A stretch of 46,756 nucleotides of DNA from Namhaeicola sp039714555 (GTDB taxonomy: Bacteria; Bacteroidota; Bacteroidia; Flavobacteriales; Flavobacteriaceae). The stretch is from contig JBDLJB010000018.1 in assembly GCA_039714555.1 (NCBI GenBank), forward strand, positions 1 through 46,756, written 5' to 3'. Of the stretch, positions 42,045 to 46,756 are shown one piece after another; the first letter of the stretch is position 1; every line of letters begins with the position of its first letter. The position numbers and the translations under genes were made by a program. The notes beneath the pieces were generated by a model. That model searched no databases. It was not told where the DNA came from and was given only the letters and a program-made list of their open reading frames with translations.

Positions 42045-42428
42045 TCAGTCATAAGGAAGATCTTCAGCATAAACATCTACAAAATCAGGATCTGGAGTTT
42101 TTTTAAATTTTAGGGCATTAATTTCTGTTAAACCTAATAATAGTGCTTTACACACTCTGTGCATACCATCCATTACCCTACCATCTTCACAAAGAATGAT
42201 CGGATAATTCAAATCTGTTTCCTCCATCAATTTAAAATGCGCTACTATAGAGCGACAAGTAGGTAAATTTTTAGGATAATCATTATACCAGTAATTTTCA
42301 TCTAACTCTTTAATATCTTCCAGCTTAACTGAAATCACAGAAAAATCTTTTGCCTTTTCTACTAATTTACCAATATCCCAGGCATAAAAACCATTTTTAG
42401 AAGGACGAAAATGATATTGTTTTCTCAT
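42045..42428 (-). CDS. Small ParB/sulfiredoxin-fold protein
   Basis: A 127-residue protein with a ParB-like catalytic-type segment ILCEDGRVMDGMHRVCKALLLG, the DGxHR motif that binds nucleotide in ParB and phosphorylates in related kinases, and an upstream VISVKLEDIKELDENYW. It lacks the HTH and dimer domains of true ParB, so it is not a partition protein. The frame opens at GTG (42431); I use the ATG at 42428. It is a single gene between two plus-strand genes. Function unknown. Confidence 0.65.
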   Translation of the reverse strand: MRKQYHFRPSKNGFYAWDIGKLVEKAKDFSVISVKLEDIKELDENYWYNDYPKNLPTCRSIVAHFKLMEETDLNYPIILCEDGRVMDGMHRVCKALLLGLTEINALKFKKTPDPDFVDVYAEDLPYD

Positions 42429-42527
42429 CACTTGATTAATTTTATTCTAAATATAATGATTTTTATTGATGAGTTTGATTATTTATTATATTTACAAATT
42501 ATAAACTAAACTAAGCCATATTTGATA

Positions 42528-43613
42528 ATGGACTCAAAAACTATATCTAAAGGTATTCTAAGAGCTATTGCAATTATAGCAGGTATTGCTTTACTTATTT
42601 TATTTCTATATAAAATTCAATCTGCGTTAATATATTTAGCTATTGCAGCTGTTTTATCATTAATTGCGAGACCTATCATAAACTTTTTCAAAAAAAAATT
42701 AAAATTTCCAAATTTGATTGCGGTAATTATAACTATGTCGCTTTTTTTATTTGTAATTTTTGGGATAATTTCAATGTTTATTCCTTTGATCATTAAACAA
42801 GGTAATAATATTGCTTTATTGAATACAAATGAACTTCATATTAGAGTCAAAGAATTATTAGTTGAATTGAACACTTATTTTTCAGCAAGAGGTATTGATC
42901 TTTTTGATGAATTTAAACATATCGATCTAACAACTCCAATAAAATCTATTCCAAGTTTTCTCAATTCATTTTTAGCTACTGTTGGTTCATTGAGCATGGG
43001 ATTGTTTTCTGTTTTATTTATTTCTTTTTTCTTTATGAAAGATACTAAGATCTTACATGACACTTTTCTTGCTATTACTCCAGATGAAAAAGAAGAAAGG
43101 ATATTAAATTCTCTAAATAAAATAAGTGGATTATTGTCCAGATATTTTATTGGTCTGATAATTCAAATCACAATTTTATTTACAATTTATTCAATAATTC
43201 TACTAATTTTCGGAGTTGAAAGTGCTATATTAATAGCCTTTCTAGCCGCCCTGCTAAACATTATACCATATATAGGTCCGTTAATTGGTGGCGCATTAAT
43301 GCTTACATTAACTATGACAAGCAATTTAGAATACGATTTTCAAACTTATATACTACCTACCACAATTTATGTAGGTATTGGATATTTAATTGCTCAATTA
43401 GTTGATAACTTTTTTAGTCAGCCAATTATTTTTTCAAAAAGCGTAAAATCACACCCCTTAGAAATATTTTTAGTAATTATCATTGGAGGATTATTATTTG
43501 GTATTACAGGAATGATCTTGGCAGTTCCATCCTATACAGCAATAAAAGTAATTTTAAGTGAATTTTTAGCTGATAATGAGGTCGTTAAACAACTTACAAA
43601 AGAGATCAAATAA
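42528..43613 (+). CDS. AI-2E family transporter (PerM-type)
   Basis: A 361-residue membrane protein with about eight helices and the typical family layout: two N-terminal helix pairs (IAIIAGIALLILFLYKIQSALIYLAIAAVLSLIARPI), a soluble part near 110-150, and a C-terminal bundle with ALLNIIPYIGPLIGGALM and the ending IGGLLFGITGMILAVPSYTAIKVIL. Family members have been linked to autoinducer export and Na+/H+ exchange, so the substrate is open. The frame opens with TTG at 42522; the ATG at 42528 is preferred. The downstream methyltransferase gene begins two bases after its stop. Confidence 0.85.
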   Translation: MDSKTISKGILRAIAIIAGIALLILFLYKIQSALIYLAIAAVLSLIARPIINFFKKKLKFPNLIAVIITMSLFLFVIFGIISMFIPLIIKQGNNIALLNTNELHIRVKELLVELNTYFSARGIDLFDEFKHIDLTTPIKSIPSFLNSFLATVGSLSMGLFSVLFISFFFMKDTKILHDTFLAITPDEKEERILNSLNKISGLLSRYFIGLIIQITILFTIYSIILLIFGVESAILIAFLAALLNIIPYIGPLIGGALMLTLTMTSNLEYDFQTYILPTTIYVGIGYLIAQLVDNFFSQPIIFSKSVKSHPLEIFLVIIIGGLLFGITGMILAVPSYTAIKVILSEFLADNEVVKQLTKEIK

Positions 43614-43615
43614 AT

Positions 43616-44791
43616 TTGAATAAAAGAATTTTAAATAATGATATTCAAGAATTTATCAATCAGCACGTAAATGATGATCCTACAAAACTTATTTTAAAGG
43701 GCTCTCCCTTTCAGGAAATGACTATTCAGGAAATTGTTGAGCAGATTATCTCGAAGAATAAATGTAAAAAAAAACTCCCTACCTGGTTCATAACCCCTTA
43801 TATTTATTATCCTAACAAATTAAATATTGAACAAACTTCCTCTGAAATTACAGCAAAATACAAAGCAGATCTAATTTCAGGCAAAAGTATAATTGACCTA
43901 ACCGGTGGTTTTGGAGTTGATTGTTTTGCTTTCGCAGATAAATTCAATGAAGTAACGCATTGTGAAATTAATTTGAATCTTTCGAAAATTGTTGCACATA
44001 ATTATTTACAATTGGGTGTAAAAAATATTAAAACGATTGCTGATGATGGATTAAAATATCTGGGAAAAAACAAAAAGAAATACGATTGGATCTATGCAGA
44101 TCCATCACGAAGAAATGAGGCAAAAGAAAAAGTATTCTTGTTGGAGGAATGCTTACCAAATATTCCTTTAAATTTAGATTTACTTTTTCAATTTACTGAT
44201 AATATTTTATTAAAACTTTCACCATTATTAGATATTTCTGCTTCAATAAACGAACTGAATTTCATCAAAGATATTCATATAATTGCCGTAAAAAATGAAG
44301 TAAAAGAATTACTTTTTACACTATATAAAGGTTATCAAAAAACTATAAGTATTAAAACAGTCAATATTAAAGATGGAAGTATTGAACGTTTTGACGCCTT
44401 GTTAAATTCAAATTCAAAAGCTACTTTTTCTTTACCAAAAAAATATCTCTATGAACCCAATACAGCGATTTTAAAAGCTGGGCTTTTTAATGAAGTATCA
44501 CAACAATTAAAAATTGATAAGCTACATAATTACAGTCATTTATATACTTCAAATGATCTAATTGAATTTCCGGGTAGAAGATTTATTGTGGATCATATAC
44601 TATCCTACGACAAAAAACAAATTAAAAAAGTTCTACCTACCCTAAAAGCCAATATTACTAAAAGAAATTTCCCGGAAACGGTTAAACAAATTCGCAAAAG
44701 AACCGGAATCAAAGAAGGAGGTGAAATTTATTTATTCTTTACAACCAATATTGAAAATAAACATCTTGTATTGGTTTGTAAAAAAGTTTAA
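43616..44791 (+). CDS. Class I SAM-dependent methyltransferase with THUMP-like (PG_1098-type) domain
   Basis: A 391-residue methyltransferase. It begins with a helical domain (LNNDIQEFINQHVNDDPTKLILKGSPF), has the SAM motif SIIDLTGGFGVDCFAFA near residue 100, CEINLNLSKIVAHNYLQLG, and the DPxRR-type motif IYADPSRRNEA at motif IV. The C-terminal part (FPGRRFIVDHIL, ANITKRNFPETVKQIRKRTGIKEGGEIYLFF) is the ferredoxin-like/THUMP-like domain. It probably acts on RNA; the target is unknown. The start is TTG at 43616: no ATG exists before residue 35 and family members begin here. It is coupled to the AI-2E gene. Confidence 0.85.
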   Translation: MNKRILNNDIQEFINQHVNDDPTKLILKGSPFQEMTIQEIVEQIISKNKCKKKLPTWFITPYIYYPNKLNIEQTSSEITAKYKADLISGKSIIDLTGGFGVDCFAFADKFNEVTHCEINLNLSKIVAHNYLQLGVKNIKTIADDGLKYLGKNKKKYDWIYADPSRRNEAKEKVFLLEECLPNIPLNLDLLFQFTDNILLKLSPLLDISASINELNFIKDIHIIAVKNEVKELLFTLYKGYQKTISIKTVNIKDGSIERFDALLNSNSKATFSLPKKYLYEPNTAILKAGLFNEVSQQLKIDKLHNYSHLYTSNDLIEFPGRRFIVDHILSYDKKQIKKVLPTLKANITKRNFPETVKQIRKRTGIKEGGEIYLFFTTNIENKHLVLVCKKV

Positions 44792-44858
44792 CAAAAACAA
44801 AAAAATTACTATTTTAAATTTCATTAAATTTATCCTTTCATAAATTGACCCTTAAATC

Positions 44859-46490
44859 ATGGCAAATAAAAATATTCGCTCTTTATCTTCCCGAAAAGGA
44901 ATTGATGATAATCTTTTTGAAAATATCGCCGATCTTTCTAATAAAGAAGCTCCCGATGAAAAATTTCATCAATTAGCACAACGTTTTTTGTTAGATGACT
45001 CAGTTGTTTTGGGTACATCAACATTTTATGATTTTCTTAAGCCTGAAAATCGCAGCAAAAAAATTCATATATGTAACGGAACCGCTTGTATGGTTGCCGG
45101 TACACAAAAAAAATTGACCAAAAAACTGGAAAAGTATTTTGATGCAGATGAAATAGGCCATGCGGCTTGTGTTGGCCATTGTCATAGCAACAGTGCTTTT
45201 ATGTACAAAGACAATACCTATTCTTCAAATAATAAGATTGAGTTAAACAAAATACTTTCATCAAAGATCAAAGTTTACGAACAAGAAAATAAGTATAAAG
45301 TAGGCACAAATACAACACCGGTTTTAACTTCAAAAATTGAAAATTTACATGAATTTTATGCACTTGCTAATTCATTTGAACATAAACCAAAACAAGTATT
45401 AGAAGAGTTAAAGTCATCCAATCTACGTGGTCGCGGTGGAGCAGGATTTCCTTTTTGGTTCAAATTAGATGCAGTAATTAAAGAAGAAAATATCCAAAAA
45501 TATATCGTCTGCAATGCCGATGAAGGAGACCCCGGAGCTTATAGTGATATGTATTTAATGGAAAACCAAGCGCATAAAGTTTTGTTCGGAATGTATGCTG
45601 CAGGGAAATGCGTTGGTGCAGATACAGGAGTTTTATACATTAGAGGTGAATATCCTGATTCGATCAGGAAAGTTCAAATTGCTATTGATGAATTAAAAGA
45701 AAAAAATCTAATTAATGATTTTAAGTTTAAAATAATTCGCGGACAAGGGTCTTATGTTTGTGGTGAAGAAACTGCTTTACTTAATTCTATTGAAGGATTG
45801 CGACCGGAAGTAAGAGTACGTCCGCCCTACCCTGCTCAATACGGTTTATATGGCAAACCTACTGTTTTAAGTAATGTAGAAACTTTTGCCAATATTCATT
45901 GGATTTTAGAAAATGGCGGAATTAAATATGCTGACTTAGGCACAAAACAATCTACCGGAACAAAATTGGTTTCATTGGATAGTTTTTTTAACCAACCCGG
46001 AATATATGAGATTGAAATGGGAACTCCATTACAAACTGTTTTTGATGATTTTGGTGGTGGATTTAAATCTGATATAAAAGCATTACAAATTGGAGGTCCG
46101 CTTGGCGGAATTGTACCCATACATCAAATAGATTCGCTAACTCTCGACTTTGAATCACTAAGCAATAACGGGTTTTTATTAGGACATGCAAGTTTTGTTT
46201 CAATTCCTAAAGAATTTCCAATGATAAAGTTCATCGAACATTTGATGAAATTTACAGCAGATGAAAGCTGCGGAAAATGCTATCCTTGTAGAATAGGCTC
46301 ATTTAGAGGGTATGAAATGTTGCAAAAAGCTCAAAATGAAGATTATAAAATTGATAGAAAATTATTTGATGATTTGATAGAAACTCTGGAGATTGGTTCG
46401 TTATGTGCACTAGGTGGTGGCGTTCCTTTACCCATCAAAAATGCATTACAGTATTTTGATAAAGAATTGAAAGAGTATTTTAGATTTTAA
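44859..46490 (+). CDS. NuoE-NuoF-like fusion: NADH-binding flavoprotein subunit
   Basis: A 543-residue protein joining two subunits of the NADH module found in complex I, NAD-dependent formate dehydrogenases and hydrogenases. Residues about 65-145 are the NuoE-like thioredoxin fold with all four [2Fe-2S] cysteines (Cys72, Cys77, Cys104, Cys108). The NuoF part has LRGRGGAGFPFWFKL (NADH site), VCNADEGDPGAYSD (FMN), GQGSYVCGEETALLNSIEG, SNVETFANI, and the [4Fe-4S] motif ESCGKCYPCRIG with a distant fourth Cys in SLCALGG. I expect a partner such as a formate dehydrogenase alpha subunit, but the next gene is GxxExxY; the partner may lie beyond the window. Confidence 0.9.
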   Translation: MANKNIRSLSSRKGIDDNLFENIADLSNKEAPDEKFHQLAQRFLLDDSVVLGTSTFYDFLKPENRSKKIHICNGTACMVAGTQKKLTKKLEKYFDADEIGHAACVGHCHSNSAFMYKDNTYSSNNKIELNKILSSKIKVYEQENKYKVGTNTTPVLTSKIENLHEFYALANSFEHKPKQVLEELKSSNLRGRGGAGFPFWFKLDAVIKEENIQKYIVCNADEGDPGAYSDMYLMENQAHKVLFGMYAAGKCVGADTGVLYIRGEYPDSIRKVQIAIDELKEKNLINDFKFKIIRGQGSYVCGEETALLNSIEGLRPEVRVRPPYPAQYGLYGKPTVLSNVETFANIHWILENGGIKYADLGTKQSTGTKLVSLDSFFNQPGIYEIEMGTPLQTVFDDFGGGFKSDIKALQIGGPLGGIVPIHQIDSLTLDFESLSNNGFLLGHASFVSIPKEFPMIKFIEHLMKFTADESCGKCYPCRIGSFRGYEMLQKAQNEDYKIDRKLFDDLIETLEIGSLCALGGGVPLPIKNALQYFDKELKEYFRF

Positions 46491-46491
46491 C

Positions 46492-46531
46492 CGCGAAGAG
46501 CGCAATTGAATCCGCAAGGGTCGCAAAGAAA
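46492..46531. repeat. CGC-periodic leader before the GxxExxY gene
   Basis: The triplet CGC recurs at 46492, 46501, 46513 and 46522 (spacings 9, 12, 9), each inside a loose CGCRAAGnn unit: CGCGAAGAG, CGCAATTGAATC, CGCAAGGGT, CGCAAAGAA. The stretch starts two bases after the NuoF-like stop and ends just before the GxxExxY ATG. It is far more C/G-rich than the window. Confidence 0.65.
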
Positions 46532-46537
46532 AAAATC

Positions 46538-46756
46538 ATGACTGAAAATGAAATTTCAAAAATAATATTTGACTGTGCATTAAAAGTTCATAAAGTGTTA
46601 GGTCCCGGATTGCTGGAAAGTTCATATGAAGAATGTTTGTTCTATGAACTAAAGAAGTCAGGACTAAAAGTTGAGAAACAAAAACCTTTACCTCTTGTCT
46701 ACGAAGATGTTAAATTAGAAATAGGTTATAGAGTAGATCTCATAGTTGAAGGTAAA
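46538..46756 (+). CDS. GxxExxY protein (PDDEXK-like), 3' end cut by the window
   Basis: The first 73 codons read MTENEISKIIFDCALKVHKV, then LGPGLLESSYEECLFYELKK, where GLLESSY is the GxxExxY motif, followed by GLKVEKQKPLPLVYEDVKLE and IGYRVDLIVEGK. The RVDLIVEGK end looks like the D...ExK half of a PD-(D/E)xK nuclease core. The usual length is about 125 residues, so about 50 codons are missing beyond the window. Such genes are often multi-copy and scattered. It sits 47 bases after the NuoF-like gene on the same strand. Confidence 0.85.
   Translation, partial: MTENEISKIIFDCALKVHKVLGPGLLESSYEECLFYELKKSGLKVEKQKPLPLVYEDVKLEIGYRVDLIVEGK

Noticed and set aside
42045..42428. Chromosome partition protein ParB
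   Set aside because: Only the small nucleotide-binding segment is present; HTH and dimerisation domains and a ParA partner are missing.
1..46756. CRISPR array, tRNA or rRNA genes, complete insertion sequence, prophage
   Set aside because: No regularly spaced repeats of suitable length, no cloverleaf-like GC-rich intergenic segments and no transposase, integrase or phage structural frames were found by reading.

Overview
The window is AT-rich chromosomal DNA from a member of the Bacteroidota, most likely a flavobacterium. Three things point there. The -7 boxes match the Bacteroidota form TAnnTTTG. The families are typical of the group (DUF3276/PUR, DUF3822, DUF1573, DUF2911, DUF6146, 2TM domain, a ~310-residue NusB, LytTR regulators). 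The order nusB - DUF1573 - yajC - YbbR-like - coaE is also familiar there. I found no rRNA, tRNA, CRISPR array, complete insertion sequence or prophage. Most of the window looks like ordinary core genome with small accessory spots.

Layout. 0.1-6.1 kb: miaA; on the minus strand a RecD-like ATPase overlapping a PBP4-type lipoprotein; then a plus-strand operon of membrane protein, DUF3822 and rsmD. 6.1-11.5 kb: minus-strand signalling block with a TPR membrane protein, a LytTR regulator, a 2TM protein, a sensor kinase fused to a second 2TM domain, and a DUF2141 protein. 11.6-13.5 kb: plus-strand regulatory operon of membrane protein, Xre-type HTH, ECF sigma factor and a membrane protein that may be its partner. 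13.5-20 kb: minus-strand Sua5-like protein, an RprXY-like two-component pair, coaE, YbbR-like, yajC, DUF1573 and nusB. 20.1-24.6 kb: MsbA-like exporter, DUF3276 protein, and aspartate kinase facing a small ACT-like protein. 24.6-31.1 kb: two DUF6146 lipoproteins, a 2'-5' RNA ligase-like protein, a MacA/MacB-like operon with two permeases, and a DCC-family protein. 31.2-35.6 kb: DUF2911, three related small secreted proteins (two nearly identical in DNA), a 646-bp gene-free gap, and a cation/proton antiporter. 35.9-46.8 kb: asnA, an isolated primase-like gene, a PPK2-type polyphosphate kinase, several envelope and small proteins, an AI-2E-type transporter with a THUMP-like methyltransferase, a NuoE-NuoF-like fusion, and a GxxExxY gene cut by the window end.

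The minus-strand block at 14.2-20 kb joins RNA processing, secretion (YajC) and CoA synthesis with an envelope sensor. The 26.2-30.6 kb genes form one efflux unit with its own promoter and terminator. The 11.6-13.5 kb operon looks self-regulated: inverted repeats sit on its promoter and it encodes its own small HTH protein.

I did not find a clear multi-gene system that I would call new. The best candidates are the GxxExxY gene with its CGC-periodic leader (46491-46756), the solitary BT4734-like/PriCT-2 protein (37364-38407), the kinase-2TM fusion beside a free 2TM gene (9245-10906), the HTH/membrane operon with nested inverted repeats (11570-12305), and the ACT-like protein divergent from aspartate kinase (23927-24586). 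Function calls rest on motifs read by eye and family memory; no database search was possible. Several starts were moved from the longest reading frame to a better-supported codon, as noted in each entry.
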